Below, piece after piece: positions 1-7,010 of a stretch of DNA of 15,172 nt (within the stretch, counting starts at the first letter, position 1; each line of letters opens with the position of its first letter). The translations under genes and the position numbers were made by a program. The notes beneath the pieces are model-generated. The model saw only the letters and a list, made by a program, of their open reading frames with translations, made no database searches and had not been told where the DNA came from. The stretch is from Anaerolineae bacterium. Its GTDB lineage: Bacteria; Chloroflexota; Anaerolineae; Aggregatilineales; Phototrophicaceae. The stretch covers positions 1 through 15,172 of the forward strand of contig JANQRM010000107.1 of the NCBI GenBank assembly GCA_028284565.1, in the 5' to 3' direction.

Positions 1-2381
1 AAGCGTGTCCCCTTTAAGCCCTTGACCAGCTTCAAGCCGATGTGGAAGCCCTCATTTTCAGGAGTACAGTCTTGGCGACTTTGGTTGATGTGAGGCGGAT
101 AGACGGAGATACCGTTCCGTTGCGCATCATAGACCAGTGTGGACTTGGACCAAAAGCCCATCGGCTGATGATTCAAAATAGCCGAATAGAACACAGCTGG
201 ATAATAATATTTGAACCATGCAGATTGGTAGGTCAAGACAGCAAAGCTAGCAGCATGGGACTTGGCAAAGGAATATGCTCCAAAGCCTTTGAGTTGGTCA
301 AAGACTTGCTGGGCGATGTCTCGCTTCCTTCCATTATTCACCGCACTTTCGATGAAGAGATGTTCGAGTTGAGCGACGAGTGCCAAGCCATGTTTGCTTC
401 CCAATGCCCGACGCAAGAGTTCCCCTTGTCCATAGGTGAAGCCTGCAAAATCATGGGCGATTTTGAGGACTTGCTCTTGCCACAAGACTACGCCGAGCGT
501 TTCTTCGAGGACAGGCTTGAGACTGTCATCGAGATATGTCACTTCCTCTGCTCTGCGCCGTCTCCGCAGATAGGGATGCACCATCTTTCCCAAGATGGGT
601 CCGGGTCGAATGAGCGAAATGGCAACGATTAAATCCAGAAAGCAGGTCGGTTTCAAACGCGGAAGCGTATTCATCTGGGCGCGACTCTCGCACTGAAACA
701 CCCCAAAGGTCTTGGCTTGTGTCAGCATCTTGTAGACATCAGGGTCATCATAGGAAACATTATCAATATCAACACCCGTTCGTTTCACCATTTCAGAGAT
801 GGCGGCGAGCATCGCAAGTGCGAGGAAATCCAACTTGAGAAAACCTGCGTCTTCGAGAGCTTCTTTGTCCCATTGAACGACGGTACGATCTTTCATTCGG
901 GCAGGCTCAGTGGGAACACGCTTCGAGAGGGATACATCAGATAAAATCATGCCCCCATTGTGGATGCTCAAGTATTGGGTGTTACCGAGCAAACGCCCAC
1001 AGATTTCAAAGAACGAGCCTAAGTGCGGATTGGCACGGGGGTTGCCTTCCTCCCACAATTCCCATTGGTCTCGGAGCATGGGGTTTGTACTCGGCGACCA
1101 TCCCCACGCTTTTGCCACATCACGGATGACACTGCGGCGACCATAGGTGACAAAGGTACACGCCATCGCCGCCTGCGCCCGTCCGTATTTCTCATAAACA
1201 TATTGGATGACCTGCTCCCGATCATCGTTGTCAAAATCAATATCCATGTCGGGTACATTCTGGCGTTCAAGGGACAGGAATCGTTCAAACACCAACCCAT
1301 AGGTCATCGGATTAATCGCCGAAAAGCCCAATAAGTAAGGGGTGAAGGCATTTGCCCATGACCCTCGTACCTGACAACGGATGTGTTTCTGTTTGGCAAA
1401 AGAGAGGATGTCCCACAAGACCAAAAACACATTCGCTAAGCCCATTGCCTCGATGATGCCGAGTTCATGGGAGAGACGCGCTTCGATGTTGGGTTCGTAA
1501 CGTACCGACGCACGACAGAGTTGCCCTAAAAAGGCATCGGCTGTCACACCATCAGGAAGTGGGTATTCGGGTAAGGCTTGGAGTTTGGGGAGCAGTTGAT
1601 AATGACATTGGTCGGCAATATGGAGGCTGTTTTCTAATGCAAGAGGATAATCTTGAAAGAGGGTTTGGAGTTCATCTCTCGACTTGAGGTAGAGCTGTCC
1701 ATTCGGATAGAGGGACTGACGCACCTCATCGAGGGGTTGTTTTTGGCGAATAGCAGTAACCACATCTTGAAGGGGTTTGTCATCGGGCGTGGCATAATGA
1801 ACATGGTTGGTGGCGACATAGCCGACCTTCATGTCTTGGGCTAATCTCACCAGTTCAGCCATCGTCTGGTCATCATAAGGGCGACGGTGATGATGGAGTT
1901 CCAGCCAAAAGCGATCTCGACCAAACAGTTGAATGTAACGCATGGCAACCCACTCGGCAGTGCGCCGCCCCTCTTTGGCTAAGGTCTGGTTAATCTCCCC
2001 TTCGCGTCCTCCAGAGAGGGCGATTAATCCGTCAGTGTGTCCGACCAACTGATCAAAATAGAGGTTGCCCTCGCCTTTGTCGGCTTGATGTTGGGCTTGG
2101 GTGATGAGCCAACATAGATTTTCCCAACCTGTCTCGTTCTGGACAAGGAGAGGCAGGGAAAAATCACCCTCCAATGTGAGTTCCGCACCGAGAATGGGTT
2201 TGAGATTGAGAGCAAGACAGGCTTGCTGGAAGGGCATCGCCCCATAGACATTGTTGTGGTCAGTTAAGGCAAGCGCAGGCATCCCCAACTGCATAGCTTG
2301 GGAGACCAAGCGTTCTGGAGAGGCTGTACCGATGCGGAGGCTATAGGCAGAATGGGTGCGGAGTTCCACATAGTTAGTCAT
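1..2381 (-). CDS. imuC: Error-prone DNA polymerase III alpha subunit ImuC/DnaE2 (3' end beyond window)
   Basis: C-family replicative-type polymerase of the SOS mutasome, which performs translesion synthesis with ImuA and ImuB. About 793 codons are visible and the C-terminus lies outside the window. I translated this frame by hand. It shows an N-terminal PHP domain (residues 1-270, TDHNNVYG at 40-47), the palm with VPDMDIDFD at 376-384 (catalytic D378 and D380), and the third catalytic aspartate D518 in KLDFLAL. DnaE2-type signatures follow: IHNGGMI at 473-479, VFQCESRAQM at 561-570, RPGPI at 592-596 and VHPYLRRR at 601-608. The ATG at 2381 overlaps the end of the upstream small gene by 8 bases, so it is translationally coupled. 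Oddities: the first PHP histidine is Arg8 (LRTHS where ELHxHS is usual), and the usual GRGSAAN loop reads VRGSWAN at 338-344. Polymerase identity is secure. The DnaE2/ImuC subtype rests on these signatures plus the operon. Confidence 0.93.
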   Translation of the reverse strand, partial: MTNYVELRTHSAYSLRIGTASPERLVSQAMQLGMPALALTDHNNVYGAMPFQQACLALNLKPILGAELTLEGDFSLPLLVQNETGWENLCWLITQAQHQADKGEGNLYFDQLVGHTDGLIALSGGREGEINQTLAKEGRRTAEWVAMRYIQLFGRDRFWLELHHHRRPYDDQTMAELVRLAQDMKVGYVATNHVHYATPDDKPLQDVVTAIRQKQPLDEVRQSLYPNGQLYLKSRDELQTLFQDYPLALENSLHIADQCHYQLLPKLQALPEYPLPDGVTADAFLGQLCRASVRYEPNIEARLSHELGIIEAMGLANVFLVLWDILSFAKQKHIRCQVRGSWANAFTPYLLGFSAINPMTYGLVFERFLSLERQNVPDMDIDFDNDDREQVIQYVYEKYGRAQAAMACTFVTYGRRSVIRDVAKAWGWSPSTNPMLRDQWELWEEGNPRANPHLGSFFEICGRLLGNTQYLSIHNGGMILSDVSLSKRVPTEPARMKDRTVVQWDKEALEDAGFLKLDFLALAMLAAISEMVKRTGVDIDNVSYDDPDVYKMLTQAKTFGVFQCESRAQMNTLPRLKPTCFLDLIVAISLIRPGPILGKMVHPYLRRRRRAEEVTYLDDSLKPVLEETLGVVLWQEQVLKIAHDFAGFTYGQGELLRRALGSKHGLALVAQLEHLFIESAVNNGRKRDIAQQVFDQLKGFGAYSFAKSHAASFAVLTYQSAWFKYYYPAVFYSAILNHQPMGFWSKSTLVYDAQRNGISVYPPHINQSRQDCTPENEGFHIGLKLVKGLKGTR

Positions 2382-2628
2382 AGCACCGTTCTAACGCCCA
2401 TGTATCCGTGATTAAATCATGGTAGATGACGACTAAAATGCCCTCCCCAATGCGGAGGCGGTAGTAGTCTCGATAGATGTGAGACCGCCACCAATTCGTA
2501 TCCACTTGCCACACAAGTGCAATGTGGGTGACGGGATAAAGGGTTTTGTGCCATCGGATGGTGGTCGGCAGGTCATAAGCGTTGAGGGTGACGATGATGG
2601 CGATACCTGCCTGCCACAGTCGGGTCAT
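2374..2628 (-). CDS. Small DUF6504-like protein of the imu cassette
   Basis: An 84-residue protein between imuB and imuC. Its ATG overlaps the imuB stop (ATGA, 2625-2628) and its stop overlaps the imuC start by 8 bases, so its place in the operon is clear. The pattern is a short beta-rich domain: a W-x-K-TLYPVTHI strand, a WQVDTNWWRSHIYRDYYRLR segment, then VVIYHDLITDTWALERCYD. This W-W...R-DYYR...YhDL...W arrangement recalls the DUF6504 family found beside DnaE2/Y-polymerase genes, and also the extreme C-terminus of longer ImuB proteins. That suggests it is a detached ImuB tail that helps assemble the mutasome. The family name is from memory and no experimental role is known to me. It has no catalytic motif, signal peptide or membrane segment. 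Confidence 0.72.
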   Translation of the reverse strand: MTRLWQAGIAIIVTLNAYDLPTTIRWHKTLYPVTHIALVWQVDTNWWRSHIYRDYYRLRIGEGILVVIYHDLITDTWALERCYD

Positions 2629-3848
2629 GCGGACACCCCCGCCGAGACATACTCGAACTGGAGGGCTGAGGGGAGCAAGGACGGCACATCGTAGAGTTGG
2701 GGTGTGAGAACTTCCTCATGAAAGCGAACTTGCCACTCAACCACAGCCTCCTTAAGCGACTTGTTGGATGGTCTCTCATCAAACAAGGCAAGTTGCTGAG
2801 GGATCACAGGCGCGACATCTAATAATTGTAGGCTGATGTGCGTAACCCCCGCCGTCAGTTGAACTTGTTCAAAGAGGTAGGGCAGTTGCTGGTGGATATG
2901 GAGGAGTTTGCGTAAACGGAGGCTGGGTTCGAGTTGCACTTCGTGGGTTGTCCCATCCTCACACTGAAGGAGTAAGACCAACCGTTTGGCTTCACGGTTT
3001 GCCAGCCGATCATCTTTTCGATCCCGTTGGTCTGTCTGTGTGTCGAGTTCCCCAATTAACTGGCGAGCCATATCGAGGCAATCTGAAATGAGGAGTTCTT
3101 GGTTGGTGATGGCATCCTCAAAATAACGAGATTGGATGAGCATGGGAGAAGGGATGAACGATTGCAAGGGGCGGGGGTCAATACCTTTGGCTAAGTCCTG
3201 ACACCAACGTCCATGTTTGCCAAATTGGTCAAGCACCGAAGCTCTAGGTAAGGCGGTGTATTGTCCCAACTGATGAATCCCCATCATCGGCAGACGACGT
3301 GTCATTTCTTTATCGAGAGGCAACAAGCTCATTGGCTTGTCCGCGAGAAAGGCTCGTTCCTCATCTTTAATGAGGCGAAGTTGGACAAATTCCCCACTCG
3401 GTTGACAGACCGCACCCGCCACTCGTGCCACAAACTTGGTTGAGCCAGAGCCAATGATGAGTGGACTTGTTAGATAACGTTGGATGGTCTGGGCTAAGAC
3501 CTTGAGTTCTTTCTCGTCCTGAGTCTTGACGTACCAGAGGGCATTACGCGGATGATAATGCGCTTCTACCTTCCCAATGTCCTTGAGCAAGTCGGTGGTG
3601 ATGGCGGTGAAGATACGGCGATAGACCTCCTCTCTGGCGCGAAAGATGGTCGCTGTCGGACACAGGAGTTGAGCTTGATGTTGAGTAATGCCGACCCTCA
3701 CGCCTGCTTGATGCGCCAGTCGATCAAGGGCGATGACCCGTAGTCGTTTTTTACCCGTGACCAAGATGAGGGGAACCTCACACAGCGCAGGGTTGTGTTG
3801 ACGCTCAATTGTGATGGCGACATCCCGCACGACGAAGGCACTAAACAT
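2625..3848 (-). CDS. imuB: ImuB, catalytically inactive Y-family polymerase homologue
   Basis: A 407-residue Y-family polymerase-like protein, expected to link ImuC to the replication clamp during damage-induced mutagenesis. The N-terminus (FSAFVVRDVAITIERQ) aligns with the start of DinB-type palms but lacks the first catalytic Asp. No SIDE-type motif follows (the region reads IGKVEAHYHPRNALWYVK), as expected for ImuB rather than an active polymerase. A helix-hairpin-helix/thumb segment lies near residues 183-228 (LPMMGIHQLGQY ... LAKGIDPRP). A little-finger-like domain follows, then a C-terminal tail with QQLALF near the end, a plausible clamp-binding peptide (inference). I chose the ATG at 3848 because AAGGAAG lies 6 bases upstream and the ATG overlaps the imuA stop by 8 bases. 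Starts at 3854 and 3872 are also open. The polymerase-fold assignment is good, and the ImuB subtype is strongly supported by its neighbours. Confidence 0.87.
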   Translation of the reverse strand: MFSAFVVRDVAITIERQHNPALCEVPLILVTGKKRLRVIALDRLAHQAGVRVGITQHQAQLLCPTATIFRAREEVYRRIFTAITTDLLKDIGKVEAHYHPRNALWYVKTQDEKELKVLAQTIQRYLTSPLIIGSGSTKFVARVAGAVCQPSGEFVQLRLIKDEERAFLADKPMSLLPLDKEMTRRLPMMGIHQLGQYTALPRASVLDQFGKHGRWCQDLAKGIDPRPLQSFIPSPMLIQSRYFEDAITNQELLISDCLDMARQLIGELDTQTDQRDRKDDRLANREAKRLVLLLQCEDGTTHEVQLEPSLRLRKLLHIHQQLPYLFEQVQLTAGVTHISLQLLDVAPVIPQQLALFDERPSNKSLKEAVVEWQVRFHEEVLTPQLYDVPSLLPSALQFEYVSAGVSA

Positions 3849-4497
3849 GCTCATCTTCCTTTGGCACAGCAAAGGTCATCTGGGTACGGCGAGGCGACAA
3901 AAGGGGATGGCGGATGAGGTTAATCGCACTTGTAAACGACACAAAATCCCCATAGACCATTTGCCAACTCCGCCGTTGACAGCCCAGTTGCACTTGCATC
4001 TGAGGCAAGGGACGCGGGCTTAAAGTCAAGAGAAGCAGGGGAGCTTTCCTCAAGGTTGCTTTGACTTGACACAGGGGTAAGCGTGTGGGTGTGTCCACTA
4101 CAACAAGACAGGGAATGAGATGATGGGCTACCGTTTGGATGAGAAAGAGCGTGTGCTTCAACGATTGAGGTTGTGTGAGCAACAGACTCCCGACATCCAC
4201 ACCCATCCCACTAGCTTTGGGCGGGTCGAAAACCTCCCCCATATCCAGATACAGCACCGGCAGGGACTGGCGTTGCAGACTGGCAACCAACTGATACAAC
4301 AACGAGGTTGCGCCAGATGTAGGCTGACCAAAAAGGCTATGAGTCGTGTGCAAGAGCAAACCACCATCCAAAAGCAAATCTATTTGATCTATTTGTGTCG
4401 CTATCTTTTCACGAGTTTGTACCAAATCGCTGGCATGACGCAAGGCATTTAACCCGAAACGCCGTTCGATATCGGCAATGAGGGTATTTTGACCCAC
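3841..4497 (-). CDS. imuA: ImuA, RecA-like mutasome protein with degenerate Walker A
   Basis: A 218-residue RecA/RadA-fold protein, first gene of the cassette. The N-terminal part contains QIDQIDLLLDGGLL (35-48), matching the 'G-I-D-LLGGGLP' entry of ImuA/SulA-like proteins. A P-loop position follows at GQPTSGATS (57-65), a conserved D-P step (LYLDMGEVFDPPKASGMGVD, 82-101), and a Walker-B-like strand LVVVDTP (131-137). The P-loop lysine is absent (GAT instead of GKT), so ATP binding or hydrolysis is probably weak or lost. The start is GTG at 4497, preceded by AGGAG at a 7-base spacing. It overlaps imuB by 8 bases. The gene lies about 95 bases downstream of a promoter with a LexA-type box. The fold is divergent, and the assignment leans on gene order as well as motifs. 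Confidence 0.8.
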   Translation of the reverse strand: MGQNTLIADIERRFGLNALRHASDLVQTREKIATQIDQIDLLLDGGLLLHTTHSLFGQPTSGATSLLYQLVASLQRQSLPVLYLDMGEVFDPPKASGMGVDVGSLLLTQPQSLKHTLFLIQTVAHHLIPCLVVVDTPTRLPLCQVKATLRKAPLLLLTLSPRPLPQMQVQLGCQRRSWQMVYGDFVSFTSAINLIRHPLLSPRRTQMTFAVPKEDEHV

Positions 4498-4578
4498 AAC
4501 CCTTCTCCTGACGAATTCATAACGATTTTGTTACATCGACCAGAAATGAGTATATCACGAATACGAACACATGAGCGA

Positions 4579-4592
4579 CGAACAAGCGTTCT
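4579..4592. promoter_or_regulatory. LexA (SOS) box, Gram-positive type
   Basis: CGAACAAGCGTTCT contains the perfect inverted repeat GAAC-N4-GTTC and matches the Bacillus-type LexA consensus CGAACRNRYGTTYC at all but the last base. It sits about 9 bases downstream of the -10 box of the promoter before imuA, so bound LexA would cover the transcription start. This is ideal placement for an SOS-repressed mutasome operon. LexA itself is not in the window. Confidence 0.75.
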
Positions 4593-4601
4593 AATCTCTT
4601 T

Positions 4602-4629
4602 AGAATACCGTTTGGTTTTGGTTTGTCAA
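4602..4629 (-). promoter_or_regulatory. Promoter of the imu operon
   Basis: On the minus strand, a perfect TTGACA (4624-4629) is followed after 16 bases by TATTCT (4602-4607). Predicted initiation is near 4595, at the edge of the LexA box, giving a leader of about 100 bases before the imuA GTG. The -35 is consensus; the -10 is weaker. Confidence 0.6.
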
Positions 4630-4729
4630 CGCGAGGAATGGAATTTTAAGAGCAAATTTAATCAATTGTCGAAGTGATGAAGACTTCACACGCTCTTCAA
4701 ACAACAGGTATCAGATAAGCAATGGGTAG

Positions 4730-4897
4730 CTAACGAGGTTGGATTGACTGATCTTTCTTCGAGGCAACAGCACGTTTTCGTTTCGCTTTCTCCGTGCGTA
4801 AAGCACCTGAGAAGGTTTTAAAGATAGGATAGGTGAAGATGGCAGAGACCAAGACCGAAATCACAATGATTAACAACAGTTCGATAAATGGATGCAC
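4730..4897 (-). CDS. Small single-pass membrane protein, unrecognised family
   Basis: A 55-codon ORF starting with GTG at 4897 and ending with TAG. AAGGAG (4904-4909) lies exactly 6 bases upstream, a near-ideal ribosome binding site that fixes the start. The protein begins with a short HPFIE segment, then one long hydrophobic stretch (about residues 6-25, LLLIIVISVLVSAIFTYPIF), then a strongly basic tail rich in Lys/Arg (EKAKRKRAVASKKD). By the positive-inside rule the tail would be cytoplasmic, giving an N-out/C-in bitopic protein. I do not recognise a family and assign no function. It lies between the GntR gene and the imu promoter, with no obvious link to either. The good Shine-Dalgarno and sensible topology make it likely real. 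Confidence 0.6.
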   Translation of the reverse strand: MHPFIELLLIIVISVLVSAIFTYPIFKTFSGALRTEKAKRKRAVASKKDQSIQPR

Positions 4898-4928
4898 AAC
4901 AGTCTCCTTTGCTTCTGTTCTATTTTAC

Positions 4929-5063
4929 TCAACAACCATAAATTAGACAGAGACCTCCGATTATGATGAGCAAGAATATGATTACAGAACACAAAAAGAC
5001 AAAGAAAATTAAGGTTGAATTGCCGACTTTTAGAGAAAATTGAGCGAAAACTGCTAAAAGCAT
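4929..5063 (-). CDS. Possible very small hydrophobic peptide (doubtful)
   Basis: A 44-codon ORF from ATG at 5063 to TGA at 4929, lying 31 bases upstream of the better-supported small membrane protein gene. After a short amphipathic start it is almost entirely hydrophobic (about residues 17-42, with LIFFVFLCSVIIFLLIIIGG), enough for one membrane helix. Against it: no Shine-Dalgarno is visible before the ATG, and the surrounding DNA is AT-rich and T-rich on this strand, which yields hydrophobic codons by chance. It could be a small membrane peptide or leader, or it may not be translated at all. Confidence 0.25.
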   Translation of the reverse strand: MLLAVFAQFSLKVGNSTLIFFVFLCSVIIFLLIIIGGLCLIYGC

Positions 5064-5135
5064 ATCTAATAAAATGATAACATCTCAATCAGACGAAATT
5101 ATGTGGGCCACCTTCTCCGTTTAATTTGTCAATTG
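5064..5135. other. Unassigned end of the AT-rich gap
   Basis: The space downstream of the GntR stop and before the small ORFs is AT-rich. I see no strong hairpin followed by a T-tract, so no intrinsic terminator can be called for the GntR gene. TTGACA occurs just after the GntR stop on the minus strand but has no -10 at proper spacing. No tRNA or other RNA structure was recognised between 4630 and 5135. Confidence 0.4.
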
Positions 5136-5810
5136 CTACTTTGCAAGCTGGTTTAAAGCCTTGAGACACTCTGTTGCGACTCGATGGTTGATTCGTCGGT
5201 TTTCTTTCTTTACTTTGCTATCATCGCGACTTCTGTAGGCTTCTACGATAGCCCGATGGTCCGTCACTGCTTGAAATTCGTCATAAGATGGCGTAGCTTC
5301 TGCTCGTATATATAATAGTGCTGCAATTTGAGCAACAATTTCGCCCCAATTCTTAATCAAGATAGGGTGTCCAGTGCGGTCGATGAGATACTGGTGGAAA
5401 TTCATGTCTGTGGTTCGGACTTGTTTGAAGTTGCTTTGCCGAATGTACTGCTCCTGCAACTGAATCGAGTTGCCAAGATGTTGATAGTCTCTCTCTCCTA
5501 GCCGATCTATGATTAACTCGGCGGCGAAGTTTTCTAAGGTTGTTCGCATAGAGAAGATTGCTTCTACATCGGCTTCGGTGAATTCCCGTACAAAGCTACC
5601 GCGATTGGGATAGTACAAAATCAATCCCTCTCGTTCCAACAGAATGAGGGCCTCACGAATCGGTGTGCGACTAACACCAAACTGGTCAGTTAAGTCTTTC
5701 TCAATAATATGATCGTTGGGTTTCAAGCGACCTTCAATGATAGCCAATCGGACTTGTTCAACCACTTCATCGCGAAGATTGGCTGTACGAATTCTTGTGA
5801 ATTGGTTCAT
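5136..5810 (-). CDS. GntR/FadR-family (FCD domain) transcriptional regulator
   Basis: A 224-residue one-component regulator that probably senses an organic or sugar acid of the adjacent pathway. The N-terminal winged helix-turn-helix spans about residues 10-75, with QFGVSRTPIREAL (43-55) and the wing GSFV (71-74). The C-terminal all-helical FCD domain keeps a full metal-ligand set as I read it: D135 and H139 (DMNFHQYL), H185 (TDHRAIVEAYRSRD) and H209 (INHR). An upstream in-frame TTG at 5864 would extend the protein through the operator and promoter, so I prefer the ATG at 5810, which gives the usual family length; no clear Shine-Dalgarno precedes it. The gene has its own promoter containing a FadR-type palindrome, implying autoregulation. 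A related site precedes the transporter operon 9 kb away. Family assignment is secure, but the ligand is unknown. Confidence 0.92.
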   Translation of the reverse strand: MNQFTRIRTANLRDEVVEQVRLAIIEGRLKPNDHIIEKDLTDQFGVSRTPIREALILLEREGLILYYPNRGSFVREFTEADVEAIFSMRTTLENFAAELIIDRLGERDYQHLGNSIQLQEQYIRQSNFKQVRTTDMNFHQYLIDRTGHPILIKNWGEIVAQIAALLYIRAEATPSYDEFQAVTDHRAIVEAYRSRDDSKVKKENRRINHRVATECLKALNQLAK

Positions 5811-5846
5811 TGTGAGAAAATAATCATCTGACTTAACACTGCCAGA

Positions 5847-5865
5847 ATTGTATATAACATACAAT
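5847..5865. promoter_or_regulatory. Putative GntR operator in its own promoter
   Basis: ATTGTATATAACATACAAT is a perfect 7-base inverted repeat (ATTGTAT / ATACAAT) around a 5-base centre, resembling FCD-type GntR operators built on ATTGTATACAAT. It covers the -10 and part of the spacer of the GntR promoter. Read on the minus strand, it extends into the 12-mer GTAGATTGTATG, which recurs before the binding-protein gene at 14861-14872. Confidence 0.65.
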
Positions 5866-5875
5866 CTACTGTCAA
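5847..5875 (-). promoter_or_regulatory. Promoter of the GntR gene
   Basis: On the minus strand, perfect TTGACA (5870-5875), exactly 17 bases, then TACAAT (5847-5852), one mismatch from TATAAT. It lies in the short gap after the second ADP-ribosylglycohydrolase-fold gene. It gives the regulator independent transcription and a leader of about 30 bases. The operator overlaps it directly, so repression by occlusion is expected. Confidence 0.7.
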
Positions 5876-5888
5876 TTATATCGGGCAG

Positions 5889-7010
5889 TTACCTAGTTTG
5901 GGTGTTCAACAGTTGATTGAAGATTGTGAGCCGATCTTGTTGTGACTGTGCCTCGTTATGTAAAGCAGAAACCAGTCGTTGTGCCATATGAAAGAAATTC
6001 GCGTTGGCATCGCCTTCTAGCTCTTCAAACAGTTTTGTATTGGCTGTCTCAACTCGCTGTATCCAATCGTCTTGGATGGCACTCGCGCCTTGCATTGCCC
6101 CAGCGATATTTGCTGCTACACTGGCTATCGTGTCGTTGTCACGTCCAAATGCCACACCCTCGACAATACAGCGATTGACATCTCCTTCACATAGATAGAA
6201 GATCCCCAGTGCCGCCGGAACCATTTCTAAACTGCTTCCACTAAAGAAGTGTGCTTTATTCCATTTACCTTTGTGTGGTGGCTGTGGTGATTGCCAGTAT
6301 AGCATTTGATCATAGAACTGTTGGGTAAACAGCTCGATATCGTTTGTCTCACGTGCCATGTCGATGGCAAGTTGGATATAGCGACTAATGAGGAAGGAAC
6401 CACAGGCAATGGCTTGATCCAAAACACTGTTTACGGTTGCTCCGGGAGCAAAAGCGGCGGCGACGGCGGCGGCGACTGTCGCGGCTGCATCGCGGTCTAC
6501 ACCATCTTGTGTCACAGATGCAATAACAAATCCATCTTGGTAGGCTTGTTGTGGGTCGCCAGCATTAATTATTCCAATCGGGGCAATTGCCATCGCGGCG
6601 GCTCCGTTGGGCATATTGTTCTTGCCTGTTTCCCATGGATTCATGCCCAGACGTAATTTCTCAAGCACTATTCGGTCACTGCGCCACACACGAAAGGGAT
6701 TCATATGCTCGACCAATACTGCCGCATAATCTTCGGGAGTGATCCGCCCGCCTTTGCGAGCTATGGCATATGAGAGGTAATGTCGCATGGTGGAATCATC
6801 GGTAACGGCTCCAGCATCTCCCGGCTCCTTCCTATTCTCTCCGTAATTGATACCGGTATTCCCACGAAGGCTGGGGATTAGCTTGTCAAGGCGACCATAT
6901 TTTTCTTTTATTTCGTGATGATACCAACCTTCAACGGGTGCGCCGAGTGCATCGCCAATTGCGCCACCAATGAGACAACCGTAAACTGCATCAAGAATGT
7001 CTTTTGCCAT
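5889..7010 (-). CDS. ADP-ribosylglycohydrolase-fold hydrolase, copy B
   Basis: A 373-residue member of the ADP-ribosylglycohydrolase/DraG/ARH family: all-alpha enzymes with a binuclear Mg site that hydrolyse N- or O-glycosidic bonds to ribose. The family core is clear: GCLIGGAIGDALGAPVEGW (11-29), the metal motif VTDDSTM (69-75; D71, D72), and the second metal motif GRDNDTIAS (289-297; D291, D293) followed by NIAGAMQGA (301-309). Key acidic residues are intact, so it should be active. Its ATG overlaps the aldolase stop by one base (TAATG), coupling the two. It is about half identical by eye to copy A in the same operon. ADP-ribosylated protein is an unlikely substrate in a sugar operon, and a small glycoside or nucleoside-like compound is my inference. 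No signal peptide, so cytoplasmic. Confidence 0.9.
   Translation of the reverse strand: MAKDILDAVYGCLIGGAIGDALGAPVEGWYHHEIKEKYGRLDKLIPSLRGNTGINYGENRKEPGDAGAVTDDSTMRHYLSYAIARKGGRITPEDYAAVLVEHMNPFRVWRSDRIVLEKLRLGMNPWETGKNNMPNGAAAMAIAPIGIINAGDPQQAYQDGFVIASVTQDGVDRDAAATVAAAVAAAFAPGATVNSVLDQAIACGSFLISRYIQLAIDMARETNDIELFTQQFYDQMLYWQSPQPPHKGKWNKAHFFSGSSLEMVPAALGIFYLCEGDVNRCIVEGVAFGRDNDTIASVAANIAGAMQGASAIQDDWIQRVETANTKLFEELEGDANANFFHMAQRLVSALHNEAQSQQDRLTIFNQLLNTQTR

Noticed and set aside
42..632. 196-codon plus-strand ORF
   Set aside because: It lies antisense inside imuC, whose frame has strong polymerase motifs. The plus-strand product has no recognisable motif.
4670..4729. Hairpin TGAAGA / TCTTCA as terminator of the small membrane gene
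   Set aside because: Six-base stem with a 10-base loop and no following T-tract on the minus strand; too weak to call.
5811..5864. Upstream TTG start for the GntR gene
   Set aside because: The extension runs through the operator and the -10 box; the ATG at 5810 gives normal family length.
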